From positions 1,116,001 to 1,180,000 of the forward strand of contig NZ_CP125370.1 of NCBI RefSeq assembly GCF_030034735.1: DNA of 64,000 nt, given 5' to 3'. How positions within the stretch are numbered: the first letter of the stretch is position 1; each line of letters opens with the position of its first letter. Below are positions 36,845-46,253 of this stretch, in pieces. The DNA comes from Paenibacillus sp. RC334. GTDB taxonomy: Bacteria > Bacillota > Bacilli > Paenibacillales > Paenibacillaceae. A model generated the notes under the pieces. The model was not told the DNA's origin and searched no databases. It worked only from the letters and a program-made list of their open reading frames with translations. The position numbers were made by a program, and so were the translations under genes.

Positions 36845-38614
36845 ATGAAATTGTTAAGGAAACCGTTATCAGTTGCTTTATTATCTGTACCCTTACTTAT
36901 AGGTTCCCTGGGTGGAAGTTATGCGAGTGCGGCAACAATGCCAACAACGGTAACTGCGCCAGAGCCGTCTTGGGGATATTTCGTAGATCATTACAAAAAT
37001 AATAATTCTGATAATAAGACGGAAAGTTCAAATCCGACACTCGGGTTGCTTTCCGGATTTAATAAGCTTTGGACTCCCGGCACCACCTGGGATACAGGTA
37101 CCAAGCTGAATAGTAGCGTACTGGACGCCAATATTCAAAAAGTTATTGATATTGCTGCTCGCCGTACTTCCAGTGAGGCAGATGCGGCTTATTTGGATGA
37201 TCGCAGAAATCAGAGCTACAGTGTGATCGATGGTCTGGGTTCGCTTACCGATGTATATCGAAAGAATGCAGGGGCAACTACAACAATCAATGACATTCCG
37301 GCAGATGCCTTGACTAAAAAATATGAAGATGCCGGAACCAATGCAGGCAGTACGAGTTCCGCTTTAGGCAATATCGTGAATTTAGTCAATACCTTGCGTG
37401 GTGATTACTCTTCGACGAGCTCGGCTAAGGCTTATTTTAGCTATCCTCGTCCGTTTCGCTGGAGCAATAATTCAGTCGTGGTTCCGACCCTGCTGCCCGC
37501 GCAAAATTCTGATCCGAGCAAGGATGGCGGTTTTCCTAGTGGTCATACCAATGCCGCGTATCTCAGCGCTTTTGCGATGGCCTATGCCGTACCAGAACGT
37601 TATCAGGAATTGATGACGCGAGCTTCGGAGCTGGGCAACAACCGTATTGTTGCCGGTGTGCATTCGCCATTTGATGTTATGGGAGGGCGCGTCATGGCAA
37701 CTGCGGCGGCGGCTGCCATCCTGTCTGATCCGGCCAATAGCAGTTTAAAGAAAGCAGCTTATCAGGATGCTCACAGTACATTGTTAACGCAAACGGGTAC
37801 AGCCTCGGATCGGTTCAGCAATTACTCTGCCAATAAAAAAAGCTATACTGAACGATTGACATACGGGTTTAGTCCAATGAACCCGACCGCGACTGCAATG
37901 AAGGTGCCTAAGGGAGCTGAGGTGCTGCTGGAAACACGTCTGCCTTATCTGGACAGCACACAACGCCGTTGGGTTTTGGCTACTACAGGTCTTCCTTCCG
38001 GCTATCCTGTACTGGATGATGCTGAGGGATGGGGACGGCTTAATCTCTTTTCCGCGGCGGATGGTTTTGGGGCTTTTGCCAATAACGTTACCGTGACCAT
38101 GGACGCTTCCAAAGGCGGTTTCAATGCTTTGGATCGCTGGCGCAACAATATCTCCGGCGTTGGAAAGCTGACTAAAAAGGGAACAGGTACGTTGAAGCTG
38201 CTGGGCAACAATACGTATTCCGGCGGTACACAGCTCGACCAAGGCAGACTTGAGGGGAATTCGGAGACGGCTTTCGGAAATGGGGATGTTACGAACAACG
38301 GGGGTACCCTCACTGAAAATGTTGCTGGCAAGCTGATCATCGGCGGCAATTACAAACAATCTGCCAAGGGCACACTTGAGCTCAACCTTCAGAGTAAAAA
38401 TGATTTGCTCAAAATTAAAGGCACTGCAATACCTAATGGGAAATTGCGTCTGAATTTTTCAAACAAATATGTACCAGCTAACGGTGCCACGATCATGACT
38501 TATGGTAAACGAAATGGAGCATTTACTTCTATTGAAACCACAGGATTGCCAAGCAAGTACAAAGTGAAGGTTGTCTATAAAGCTGATAGTATTCAGTTAA
38601 AAGTTACAAAGTAA
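36845..38614 (+). CDS. Secreted PAP2-type phosphatase with autotransporter-like repeat region
   Basis: 589 residues from the ATG at 36845; a TTG two codons earlier is an alternative. A signal peptide is present (VALLSVPLLIGSLGGSYASA). The acid-phosphatase signature is complete: K-x6-RP in KAYFSYPRP, PSGH in GGFPSGHTNA, and N-R-x5-H-x3-D in NRIVAGVHSPFD. After about residue 400 the sequence is Gly/Thr/Asn-rich with the autotransporter-associated beta-strand form (KKGTGTLKLLGNNTYSGGT). It should dephosphorylate organic phosphate outside the cell. The beta repeats are unusual in a Gram-positive secreted enzyme. Confidence 0.85.
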   Translation: MKLLRKPLSVALLSVPLLIGSLGGSYASAATMPTTVTAPEPSWGYFVDHYKNNNSDNKTESSNPTLGLLSGFNKLWTPGTTWDTGTKLNSSVLDANIQKVIDIAARRTSSEADAAYLDDRRNQSYSVIDGLGSLTDVYRKNAGATTTINDIPADALTKKYEDAGTNAGSTSSALGNIVNLVNTLRGDYSSTSSAKAYFSYPRPFRWSNNSVVVPTLLPAQNSDPSKDGGFPSGHTNAAYLSAFAMAYAVPERYQELMTRASELGNNRIVAGVHSPFDVMGGRVMATAAAAAILSDPANSSLKKAAYQDAHSTLLTQTGTASDRFSNYSANKKSYTERLTYGFSPMNPTATAMKVPKGAEVLLETRLPYLDSTQRRWVLATTGLPSGYPVLDDAEGWGRLNLFSAADGFGAFANNVTVTMDASKGGFNALDRWRNNISGVGKLTKKGTGTLKLLGNNTYSGGTQLDQGRLEGNSETAFGNGDVTNNGGTLTENVAGKLIIGGNYKQSAKGTLELNLQSKNDLLKIKGTAIPNGKLRLNFSNKYVPANGATIMTYGKRNGAFTSIETTGLPSKYKVKVVYKADSIQLKVTK

Positions 38615-38637
38615 TAAACTCGGAATACAACAATTGA

Positions 38638-38711
38638 AGTGCACCTTTAGAATTCATCGGATAACGGAAGGGTTATTCCCATGTCAATTCTAAGGGTGCA
38701 CTTTGTTGTTT
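38638..38711 (+). terminator. Terminator hairpin after the PAP2 gene
   Basis: AGTGCACC...AGAATT (38638-38654) pairs with AATTCT...GGTGCACT (38686-38702), followed by a T-rich tail. Confidence 0.7.
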
Positions 38712-38781
38712 AATGATGAGGATATTGGGTTTTAAGTATCTTTACAATAGCAAATCATTGGTAGTGAAATTTCGTGAAATG

Positions 38782-39279
38782 TTAACGGTTATCTATAGTC
38801 TCCGGGTACATATCATGGTTCATCATACGGTGCTCTGCTATCTGCTCATACTTTGTTCCCGGTTTGCCGTAGTTTGTGTATGGATCAATGGAGATGCCAC
38901 CGCGCGGCGTAAACTTGCCCCACACTTCGATATAACGCGGGTCCATCAGCTTGATTAAGTCATTCATAATGATGTTGACGCAGTCCTCATGGAAATCGCC
39001 GTGGTTGCGGAAGCTGAACAGATATAGCTTGAGGGACTTGCTTTCGACCATTTTGATATCGGGAATGTAGCTGATGTAGATGGTGGCAAAATCCGGCTGT
39101 CCTGTAATTGGACACAGGCTGGTGAACTCCGGGCAATTGAACTTTACAAAATAATCGCGGTACGGATGCTTATTATCAAAGCTTTCAAGAATGGCGGGAT
39201 CATAGGCAAAGGTGTATTGTGTGCCTTGATTGCCAAGCAGAGTAACGTTGGTCATTTCTTCGGGTGTTCTTCCGGTCAT
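38782..39279 (-). CDS. queF: QueF, NADPH-dependent 7-cyano-7-deazaguanine reductase
   Basis: 165 residues, the type I (short) QueF length. The motif [20 protein letters not shown] is the QueF signature, and the catalytic Cys is in [13 protein letters not shown]. It reduces preQ0 to preQ1, the free precursor of queuosine. A ribosome site AAGGAG lies before the ATG. It is last of the que genes but separated from queE by 296 bases, and a strongly structured element lies in that gap. Confidence 0.93.
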   Translation of the reverse strand: MTGRTPEEMTNVTLLGNQGTQYTFAYDPAILESFDNKHPYRDYFVKFNCPEFTSLCPITGQPDFATIYISYIPDIKMVESKSLKLYLFSFRNHGDFHEDCVNIIMNDLIKLMDPRYIEVWGKFTPRGGISIDPYTNYGKPGTKYEQIAEHRMMNHDMYPETIDNR

Positions 39280-39319
39280 ATTGGATAAGGCTCCTTAAGT
39301 TTAGTTTGGTAAAAGGGGG

Positions 39320-39486
39320 AGGGAGTTATGGTGATCGGAGGGGGAAAGCGCTCCGCCATCAACACCATAAAATCCCTACTCGTTTTACATGTAGGTTGGG
39401 GCAGAAGTGAATAGTGTTCGCTCTTTTATTAAAGGAGCGCCACTTTGAGAAAGCCCGTCTTTAGAGACGAGGCTTTCTCTTTTTTA
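39320..39486 (+). ncRNA. Candidate structured RNA ending in an intrinsic terminator
   Basis: Three hairpins follow one another. First, AGGGA/TCCCT, TTATGGTG/CACCATAA and CGGAG/CTCCG stack between 39320 and 39377. Second, AGTG...CGCTC (39413-39423) pairs with GAGCG...CACT (39435-39444). Third, GAGAAAGCC-CGTCT (39447-39460) pairs with AGACG-GGCTTTCTC (39465-39479), followed by T6 on the plus strand only. I see no open frame and no plus-strand gene upstream. It might instead be a leader of queF on the minus strand. I do not recognise it as a known RNA class. Confidence 0.5.
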
Positions 39487-39575
39487 TAACTTTGGATGTC
39501 GAAAGTGTACTTCAACGAATTTGGTGTAACTTTTGTATCACATACAGCTCATATGGAATATATTACTTATCAGTG

Positions 39576-40454
39576 CTATACGCCGCGTTTGTTGCCCCAT
39601 ACGAGGGCGTGGAGCTGCGGGAGTACCCGTACGTCGTTCAGACGTGAATCGTCCATAACACGGTCAATAAGCCATTCATAACGATGCAATAGGGATTCCG
39701 CAATCTGTCCGGTGTTCTCCGTGTTCACATCCGGGTTGCCAGTCTGGAGGAACAGCGGTACATGTGGATAGCGCTCGTGAACGGTGCGTGCATATGCGAG
39801 ATCAATGTCATCGAATATGACGACCTTCAAGCTGCATGCTCCGTGGTAGCATCTCACTGATTCATTAGTGGCTTCCTTCGTGCACGTTGCGGTAGAGAAG
39901 TTGGACGCTGACGAGGGCTCTCCAGCCGCCTTCCAATCAGTAATCTTCCGATTTGACAGGCGGGCTACGATGTCATCCAGCACGTCCCAGTGGGTCGACA
40001 TACCAGAGCTGGGCGGCTTGGGTGACAGGGTTACCTCGTCGATATCATACAGCCATTCCTGCCAGCGGGAGCCTTGTGTTTCGACAGCGGTGGCAATGCC
40101 TTGGCTGCGCAGCAGCGTGATTAGCTCTCCAAGCTGCGGCAACAGGGCCGGGTTGCCCCCGGATAGGGTCACATGTGAAAACCGTGTGCCACCGATGGCC
40201 TGAAGCTCCTGCCAAATGTCTGTGGCGCTGAGACGACGGATCTGATCCTTGGCGCTGCCGTCCCAGGTAAAGGCGGAATCGCACCATGAGCAGTGGTAAT
40301 CGCAGCCTGCGGTACGAACAAACATCGTTTTGCGCCCAATGACCATGCCTTCGCCCTGAACGGTAGGACCAAACACCTCCAGTACAGGGATAGGGGCTGT
40401 TTTTGGGCCCCGGGAAGGTGCGGCTGTTTGGTGAGTCGCCGTGATATTACTCAT
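39576..40454 (-). CDS. queE: QueE, radical-SAM 7-carboxy-7-deazaguanine synthase
   Basis: 292 residues from the ATG that overlaps the queD stop (ATGAGTAA). The radical-SAM cluster is CDYHCSWC (C-x3-C-x2-C), after EVFGPTVQGEGMVIGRKTMF, and LSGGNPAL follows. QueE ring-contracts 6-carboxy-tetrahydropterin to 7-carboxy-7-deazaguanine. The open frame reaches further upstream but only within queD. Confidence 0.93.
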   Translation of the reverse strand: MSNITATHQTAAPSRGPKTAPIPVLEVFGPTVQGEGMVIGRKTMFVRTAGCDYHCSWCDSAFTWDGSAKDQIRRLSATDIWQELQAIGGTRFSHVTLSGGNPALLPQLGELITLLRSQGIATAVETQGSRWQEWLYDIDEVTLSPKPPSSGMSTHWDVLDDIVARLSNRKITDWKAAGEPSSASNFSTATCTKEATNESVRCYHGACSLKVVIFDDIDLAYARTVHERYPHVPLFLQTGNPDVNTENTGQIAESLLHRYEWLIDRVMDDSRLNDVRVLPQLHALVWGNKRGV

Positions 40455-40938
40455 CCAGCATCCACTCCCGTCGGAATTCGGCGTAGCTGGTAGGTGTTTC
40501 GAACAGCCGTACAAATTCAGTGCGCCCGCCTTCCACACGATGGCGGTATGCTTCCGAGGTTAGGGCGGACTCCATTTGTTCGAAGATCCAGACGACCATA
40601 TTTTCCGCCGTTGTATTCATCGGGGGCAGCGTCTCATTCAGATAGTGGTGATCCAGATAAGGCTCAATCCGCTCCTTCCAGATCGTTTTGATATCACCAA
40701 AATCAAGGGTCAGACCGATTTCGTCCGGTATGCCGCTAATGCCGAAAACGACGATATAAGTATGTCCGTGCAGATTTTTGCATTTGCCTTCGTAGCAGTG
40801 CAAATGGTGTGCTGCATCGAACGTAAATTGCTTGCTGACCAGTACACGTTTGCGATGATAACGCAGCTGGGAGCGTTCAATGTCCGTCCCGAACTGCTGG
40901 AGCTTGTCGACGATACGAAAGGGGCCCGGCTCACGCAT
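40447..40938 (-). CDS. queD: QueD, 6-carboxy-tetrahydropterin synthase
   Basis: 163 residues from the ATG complementary to 40936-40938, overlapping the queC stop by 8 bases. Zinc-binding histidines appear in [20 protein letters not shown] and the family block [10 protein letters not shown] follows. It converts dihydroneopterin triphosphate to 6-carboxy-tetrahydropterin, the QueE substrate. Confidence 0.93.
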   Translation of the reverse strand: MREPGPFRIVDKLQQFGTDIERSQLRYHRKRVLVSKQFTFDAAHHLHCYEGKCKNLHGHTYIVVFGISGIPDEIGLTLDFGDIKTIWKERIEPYLDHHYLNETLPPMNTTAENMVVWIFEQMESALTSEAYRHRVEGGRTEFVRLFETPTSYAEFRREWMLDE

Positions 40939-41614
40939 GGTCTTCAACTCCTTGCGACGAAGCTCCGCGTACAGCCAGATACTGTTCCAGCCCGGCGCGG
41001 CGCAGTTTGCAGGCAGGGCATTCGCCACAGCCGTCGCCAATGACGCCGTTATAGCATGTTAGTGTACGGGTTCTCACAAATTCAAAGGCTTCCAGCTCAT
41101 CGGCCATTTGCCAGGTTTCGGCCTTATTCAACCACATGAGCGGGGTATGAATGACAAAGGGATAGTCCATGGAAAGATTTAAAGTAACGTTCAGCGATTT
41201 GATAAAAGAATCCCGGCAATCGGGGTAGCCGCTAAAATCCGTCTCGCATACGCCTGTGATCATGTGACGGGCTCCTTTTTGTTTGGCGAGCACTGCTGCG
41301 AAGCTGAGGAATAGCAGGTTGCGGCCGTCTACAAAGGTGCTGGGCAGCTCGCCTTCCTGCTGAGTAATGTCAATGTCGGTGCGTGTGAGGGCATTGGGGG
41401 CTAATTGATTGAGCAGGCTCATATCCAGTACCGATTGCGGAACACCCAGCTCGTGGGCAATCCCGGCCGCTACTTCGATTTCCTGCTTGTGGCGTTGACC
41501 GTAATCGAACGTCACCGTTTCTACTTCGGCAAAATGTTTTTTCGCCCAGAATAAACAGGTGGTGCTGTCTTGGCCGCCGCTAAATACGACGACCGCTTTT
41601 TCGTTTGCAAACAT
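40931..41614 (-). CDS. queC: QueC, 7-cyano-7-deazaguanine (preQ0) synthase
   Basis: 227 residues from the ATG complementary to 41612-41614, spaced from GAGAGG. The ATP-pyrophosphatase loop is [10 protein letters not shown], and the zinc site is in [10 protein letters not shown]. It turns 7-carboxy-7-deazaguanine into preQ0. First gene of queC-D-E, behind a preQ1 riboswitch. Confidence 0.95.
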   Translation of the reverse strand: MFANEKAVVVFSGGQDSTTCLFWAKKHFAEVETVTFDYGQRHKQEIEVAAGIAHELGVPQSVLDMSLLNQLAPNALTRTDIDITQQEGELPSTFVDGRNLLFLSFAAVLAKQKGARHMITGVCETDFSGYPDCRDSFIKSLNVTLNLSMDYPFVIHTPLMWLNKAETWQMADELEAFEFVRTRTLTCYNGVIGDGCGECPACKLRRAGLEQYLAVRGASSQGVEDHA

Positions 41615-41700
41615 AAAAAAACCTCTCGATCTTCTTGGAATGGTGTAAGACACAGGGTCTTGTCACATGGAAGAAGGAGAGTTCTTGAACCGACTTCAAC

Positions 41701-41748
41701 AAAAAACAGGCCTTGCCCCGCGATTATTTTTCATGCGGAGGACAAAGC
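41701..41748 (-). terminator. Intrinsic terminator in the queC leader
   Basis: Read on the minus strand, GCTTTG pairs with CAAGGC and an inner CCGC with GCGG, followed by T6. It lies between the preQ1 aptamer and queC, the position expected for the expression platform. Confidence 0.7.
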
Positions 41749-41750
41749 AT

Positions 41751-41787
41751 CGTTAGTTTTTTATAGAGGGAGTTCGCGAACCTCTCC
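41751..41787 (-). promoter_or_regulatory. preQ1-I riboswitch aptamer
   Basis: On the minus strand GAGAGGTTCGCGAACTCCCTC is followed by TATAAAAAACTAA. This is the preQ1 class I aptamer: a short hairpin, then the A-rich tail that forms the pseudoknot. The terminator downstream implies that bound preQ1 stops transcription of queC-D-E (and perhaps queF). Confidence 0.9.
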
Positions 41788-41860
41788 CATGCATGGAGCA
41801 TGGACTTTCTTCATTTGGTGTCTGACAGAGGACAGACGCCTTCATTATAGCATGGCAGAG

Positions 41861-42565
41861 CTATTTGATAAACACTCCGCCAAATGGAATGACTTCCCTT
41901 AAAAAGCGTTTGATCACGCCATCGTCGTTCATATCCTGCTGGAGCCGTCGATGATGCTCACCCGCATGAAAAAGCACAGTACCGTGTCCGGTCATTTTAA
42001 AATGATAATTCATATGCTGGCTGGCCAAATGGTTGCCATACACTGTCAGCTCCAGCTTGGCGTTTTCGGGATAGGCAATGACGCTGCTTGCATCGACATA
42101 CATCGGCTCTGTTGGATGAAGCTGTTCCTGGCATACCAGTCCCTGAGTCAATAGACCGATCTGGCCGATGCCATCGAATTTCATTTTAATGACATCCCGA
42201 CTGAACAACATGTTTTTCATGCTCAGCAGCTTGGTGCGCATATGGATACCGGAGCTGTACCAGAACAGGTTGCGAAAATCGTATAGCAGATCGTCGCCTC
42301 CTTCCAGCTCAATCATTTTCAGACTGAAACCGGGAGGAAGTGCGGCAATGAGGCGGCAAGCTCCTGTAAAATCGGCCTGAATCAGCTTGTGCTTGCGGTA
42401 CATGCCTTTAATATTCATCAGTTTGTCACTACGGCCTGAGCTGGGTCCGCGGTACGCGATGATTTGCTGCGGGTGAAGAACATGCAGCTTTTCGCCCTCC
42501 GTCAGATCAAGCGTTACGACAGAACCGACACTTTCATCATGGTGTTGTCCTGCTTGTATGTCCAT
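41861..42565 (-). CDS. AIM24-family protein
   Basis: 234 residues. The family pattern is seen in EKLHVLHPQQIIAYRGPSSG, then Gly/Leu-rich beta strands ending in GHGTVLFHAGEHHRRLQQ. AIM24 proteins form a TRAP-like beta fold with no defined enzyme activity. It is transcribed away from the que leader and followed by a small membrane-protein gene in the same direction upstream. Confidence 0.75.
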   Translation of the reverse strand: MDIQAGQHHDESVGSVVTLDLTEGEKLHVLHPQQIIAYRGPSSGRSDKLMNIKGMYRKHKLIQADFTGACRLIAALPPGFSLKMIELEGGDDLLYDFRNLFWYSSGIHMRTKLLSMKNMLFSRDVIKMKFDGIGQIGLLTQGLVCQEQLHPTEPMYVDASSVIAYPENAKLELTVYGNHLASQHMNYHFKMTGHGTVLFHAGEHHRRLQQDMNDDGVIKRFLREVIPFGGVFIK

Positions 42566-42590
42566 TCTGACCTTTCATCCTTTCAGGGGG

Positions 42591-43034
42591 CTAGTATCTT
42601 CCCGAACGTCGACGCATCCCGTAACGCAACAGGCGGATACCGATAAAATAACCAGCCAGCAGAATGACAGCTGTGAGGATCAGCATCTTGTTACGGTGTG
42701 AAGCCTGATCGCGCTGAACCTGAAGATTTTTCAGTTCGGTGACGGTGTCAGTCAGCTTGCGATTTTGCTCTAATAGTTGAGCGTTTTGCTCCTGATAAGC
42801 CTCAATGCTGCTACGGGCCTTTTGCAGCTCTTCCTGCGTTTGCTTATAGCTTTCCTTGAGCTGGTATACATCGCCAGGCAGTCGGGAAAATTGCTCAAAG
42901 CCCTGGTATACATCATCCCAGTAGGCGGCATGTGCTCCCGGAACTCCGTTTCCGCCAAAAATAAACAGAAGCGCTACAGCAGCGCAGACGACACGGCGGC
43001 AGAAAGCAAAGCGAGAAATTTGTCGTATCAAGAG
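42591..43034 (-). CDS. Secreted or membrane coiled-coil protein
   Basis: 147 residues from a TTG complementary to 43032-43034, seven bases after AAGGAGG; a GTG eight codons earlier has no site. A signal-like segment ends AHA-A. Residues 50-105 are a coiled coil rich in Gln/Glu, and a C-terminal helix (ILTAVILLAGYFIGIRLL) is followed by an Arg-rich tail. Function unknown. It lies 25 bases before the AIM24 gene and may form an operon with it. Confidence 0.6.
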   Translation of the reverse strand, partial: LLIRQISRFAFCRRVVCAAVALLFIFGGNGVPGAHAAYWDDVYQGFEQFSRLPGDVYQLKESYKQTQEELQKARSSIEAYQEQNAQLLEQNRKLTDTVTELKNLQVQRDQASHRNKMLILTAVILLAGYFIGIRLLRYGMRRRSGRY

Positions 43035-43335
43035 ATCTTCCTCCTTCTGATGCACCAAGATGTTAAATGATAAGCATAATTACCCATATCTTATGGTTAC
43101 GCATAGTGTAATGATTAGGGTTCAAAGTTTAGAATAACAGGATGACAAATCCGGGAGGAATATTTACAAAAAAAGTCGATATTTTAGTTTAAGTGTACCT
43201 CAAAACGGGTATATCAAGGAAGCAACTACATTCCGGTAATTTTCTGGGGAGCACGTACAAGAGCCAGCCCTATTTGATGAAGAACAGAAATGAGTATAAA
43301 TATATTAAGCAAGAATATAGAAGGAGAAATGAACG

Positions 43336-43491
43336 ATGAACGAAAAGGAACAAACCTATAAAACGTTAAAAATAACGGTAAACGGAAAGCCTTTGTCGAA
43401 GGAACTAGTGGTGGACAGTATAACTTTTGCGCCTGTTCCCGATATTTTCACAAAAGCGAATGTTTCTTTGACAGAAACTATGATATCTTAG
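43336..43491 (+). CDS. Small protein of unknown function
   Basis: 51 residues (MNEKEQTYKTLKITVNGKPL...). An AAGGAG site at 43321-43326 is ideally spaced from the ATG, and an intrinsic terminator follows 28 bases after the stop, so it is a likely short monocistronic gene. The sequence is beta-prone and has no known domain. Confidence 0.55.
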   Translation: MNEKEQTYKTLKITVNGKPLSKELVVDSITFAPVPDIFTKANVSLTETMIS

Positions 43492-43518
43492 CTTTATATA
43501 TGAAACGAGACTATAATG

Positions 43519-43546
43519 CAGCCCGGCTTACGCCGGGCTGTTTTTG
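43519..43546 (+). terminator. Intrinsic terminator
   Basis: GCCCGGC (43521-43527) / GCCGGGC (43532-43538), four-base loop, then T5. It closes the small gene at 43336. Confidence 0.85.
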
Positions 43547-43714
43547 CGTAATCATGCAATTTCAATGGGTTAAAATGTTATTTATTGATGTACTCCCCCT
43601 TTCCTATAGATTACCATGTATAATTTTCGGTAACGAACATATGTTCCCTGACAATATAGTGTCAGATAACACTGTTAATTTAGAGTTACATGTTCTTTTA
43701 GGGGGAATTTACCA

Positions 43715-44482
43715 GTGGTGAAGTCAATGATTAACGTAACGTACACATGGGACAAAGAGTCTATATCTGCGAATGGGTCCGAGCAAGTAAATCTGCTGAT
43801 AGAATGGGGCCATGGGGCTATACGTAAAAGAAAAGGGACTTTAATGCCGAAAACAGTTGGATGTGACCTGCAACTCCGGTTCATTCCAGAGAGTGGGGTA
43901 AATCTATTAAAAGTGGATGGGGCCAGGCTGAGCTTCAATCGCTCGGAAGACGGAGAGTGTATGCTTGTTCACTGTGGTGATATGCGGAGGGGGAAGTATA
44001 AGCAGGCAATTTTGTCCTTTTCTATACCGGCCCACTCTTCCGGAAGACATATCATTGGATTGATGGAGTGGAGCTGGTGTAAGCCAACTCAGGAAAAAAG
44101 GACGCTGATTCGAACGGATCAGCTCTATATCCATTACACGCATCATCTCGGTCTGCTGAGCATTCCAATCAACCCGAAGGTGGAAAAATACATAAAGCTG
44201 AATGAGACGGCTCCTATTGTGAAGAAAGTATTGCGTATGTACGAGAAGGGGGAACAGGAGCGAGGGGCGTTTGTGCTTACCAGACAAGCAGATGAACTGC
44301 TTATACGGGCGGCGAGAACAGAAGACATGGAATATCTGCAGGAAGCCGAATTACTCTTTGCCGTACGCAATAAATGGAATGGGACTTTTGGATTATTTGA
44401 AACGTATAGTTCTAAAGTCTTTGTTAATAATGGGATAGCTGTAGAGGATGTTCGCTTTACCGAAATTAATATTTTAAAGTAG
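43715..44482 (+). CDS. Conserved hypothetical beta-rich protein (VWA-protein C-terminal-like)
   Basis: 255 residues from a GTG at 43715 after AGGGGGAA. The first half is beta-rich (LLIEWGHGAIRKRKGTLMPK), and a helical tail carries YEKGEQERGAFVLTRQADEL, a pattern like the C-terminal part of VWA-domain proteins, but no VWA domain is present. Function unknown. A regulator gene follows. Confidence 0.5.
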   Translation: MVKSMINVTYTWDKESISANGSEQVNLLIEWGHGAIRKRKGTLMPKTVGCDLQLRFIPESGVNLLKVDGARLSFNRSEDGECMLVHCGDMRRGKYKQAILSFSIPAHSSGRHIIGLMEWSWCKPTQEKRTLIRTDQLYIHYTHHLGLLSIPINPKVEKYIKLNETAPIVKKVLRMYEKGEQERGAFVLTRQADELLIRAARTEDMEYLQEAELLFAVRNKWNGTFGLFETYSSKVFVNNGIAVEDVRFTEINILK

Positions 44483-44553
44483 GCAATTATGCTAGTTTAT
44501 TTATGTAATATAGTGAGTCTAATTTACTATCTTTTTGTAAAGGAGAGACTTCC

Positions 44554-45537
44554 TTGACTGATCGGTTGATACGGTTAATGCGGATTATTACTATTGTTCA
44601 GGCAAATCCGGGGATATTGGCAAGAGAGCTTGCCGAACGTTGTGAAACATCAGAACGCACCATTTACCGAGATATGGAGGCTCTAAGCGCTATGCATATT
44701 CCGATAGCCAATATGGGACATGGCAAAGGATACATATTTATTAGTAACTTCGCCTTGTATCCTCTCAATTGGACGGAAGAAGAGGCACTGGCTTTTGCCA
44801 GGCTGGGGGATGTCATGGAAACCGTAAAGCCTCTTTTACCACCAGCTTTTGAAAGTGCTTATGAGAAAGTGATGGCCTCCAGTCAGAAAAAAAAGATGGA
44901 CCAGACAAGCTTCGCGCAGGAAATGAAAAATATCGTCCGGCTCGGCTCGACACTTGAGCGGGAAAACCAGCCCTATCTGCTCAGGCTGATTGTTTTGGCA
45001 AGTCTTACGCAGCAGACCATTGAAGCGGAATACAGTTCGCCTCAAAATGAAGATGTATCATTGGTTCAGATTGATCCTTATTGTCTGGTTCCACAGGATC
45101 GGCGTTTTTATATGCTTGGTTTTTGTCACAAGCAAGCCGCCATGAGAACCTTTCGGATCAGCCGCTTTCGAAATATGAGGATTTTGCCGTATACGTTTCA
45201 GAAGAATACTTATGAAATGGAAATGTTTTTTAAGGGAACCTGGTCGGTTACCAAGGGAGACCAGAATATCCGTTTTGTGGTAAGGTTTTCTGCTGGATCT
45301 GTATATCGGGTCAAAGAAGAGGAGCTGTTCATCAAGCCTTTTCTCAAGGATTTGCCGGATGGAAGTCTATTGTTTGAGGTAACGGTTAATCATGATGGTG
45401 AATTTCTGGACTGGCTCACTCAATATGGAGCGGAGGCGGAAATTTTGGAGCCTTTGCGATACCGCAAGCGAATGCAGGAAATGCTGCGAACCTGGGGGGC
45501 ATTTTATTCCGATAAAAAGGCAGGGAATCACGAATGA
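44554..45537 (+). CDS. YafY-type HTH + WYL-domain transcriptional regulator
   Basis: 327 residues from a TTG with AAGGAG upstream. An N-terminal winged helix is seen in GILARELAERCETSERTIYRD, and a WYL-type domain in LVQIDPYCLVPQDRRFYMLG with the C-terminal RFSAGSVYRVKEEELF. Such proteins sense small ligands or nucleic acids and are often regulators of defence or stress genes. Its target is unknown. Confidence 0.88.
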   Translation: MTDRLIRLMRIITIVQANPGILARELAERCETSERTIYRDMEALSAMHIPIANMGHGKGYIFISNFALYPLNWTEEEALAFARLGDVMETVKPLLPPAFESAYEKVMASSQKKKMDQTSFAQEMKNIVRLGSTLERENQPYLLRLIVLASLTQQTIEAEYSSPQNEDVSLVQIDPYCLVPQDRRFYMLGFCHKQAAMRTFRISRFRNMRILPYTFQKNTYEMEMFFKGTWSVTKGDQNIRFVVRFSAGSVYRVKEEELFIKPFLKDLPDGSLLFEVTVNHDGEFLDWLTQYGAEAEILEPLRYRKRMQEMLRTWGAFYSDKKAGNHE

Positions 45538-45581
45538 CAAGGGGTGATAGATCCCCCGGAACGGGCCGGGGTGCTATCCTC

Positions 45582-46253
45582 CTAACGGTCCTTAAACAGG
45601 TTGGCGAGATTGCCAAATGGACTGTACTGCTCCTGTTCTTCTTCCGGTGTGGAGTATACAAGCTTCGAACCCCGGCTTTCCTCATCGTCAGAAGCGTTAT
45701 TGGATAATGTGATACGATCAAAATGATGCATGAAAACCTGAGCGGTATTCAGTGCATCGTCCAGCGCACGGTGCTGTTGACCATCAAAGTCAATGTTGCA
45801 CAGCTCCAGCGCCTGAGACAGGCTTAGTTGACGGTATTTGCCATTGGAGCCGGACAGACGGGAGATTTGTTTTTGTATATCATTCGTATTATGAATCCAA
45901 TGGAGGTCCACATGATGGGTGCGGCAATGAGATACCAGCTTCTGACGGTCATCTGGCCCCCAAGCACATAAGTAATAGGGGGAGTCCGTTCCGAGCCATG
46001 CGATAAATTGCTTCACAGCTTCAGGGAAGAGCGGGGCCGCATCAATGTCTCGTTGAGTAATACCGGTGAACTGCACAGTATCTGTAGACAGCACAGGCCG
46101 ATTTGAGGGCCTGACAAAGCTATGGAACGTGTCCGCAACGTACAAGCCATCGTCTCCCTTCATGACTTTGACGGCACCGATATCAATGATTTCGGAGGAA
46201 TATCTGGCGTTACGGCTAACGGTAAACTCAAGATCATAAATAATATATTGCAT
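45582..46253 (-). CDS. DEDDh-family 3'-5' exonuclease (KapD/ERI-1-like)
   Basis: 223 residues from the ATG complementary to 46251-46253, after GGAAGGAG. The DEDD motifs are YDLEFT near the start, the FTGITQRDIDA block, GPDDRQKLVSHC, and the last motif HRALDDALNTAQ (H-x4-D). It should trim single-stranded nucleic acid 3' ends; the natural substrate is unknown. Confidence 0.82.
   Translation of the reverse strand: MQYIIYDLEFTVSRNARYSSEIIDIGAVKVMKGDDGLYVADTFHSFVRPSNRPVLSTDTVQFTGITQRDIDAAPLFPEAVKQFIAWLGTDSPYYLCAWGPDDRQKLVSHCRTHHVDLHWIHNTNDIQKQISRLSGSNGKYRQLSLSQALELCNIDFDGQQHRALDDALNTAQVFMHHFDRITLSNNASDDEESRGSKLVYSTPEEEQEQYSPFGNLANLFKDR

Noticed and set aside
38782..41614. Que genes as part of a DNA 7-deazaguanine (Dpd-type) modification system, suggested by DGQHR proteins nearby
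   Set aside because: No DpdA/Tgt-like transglycosylase gene is seen; a preQ1 riboswitch and queF point to tRNA queuosine, and both DGQHR proteins lie within the dnd/dpt island.
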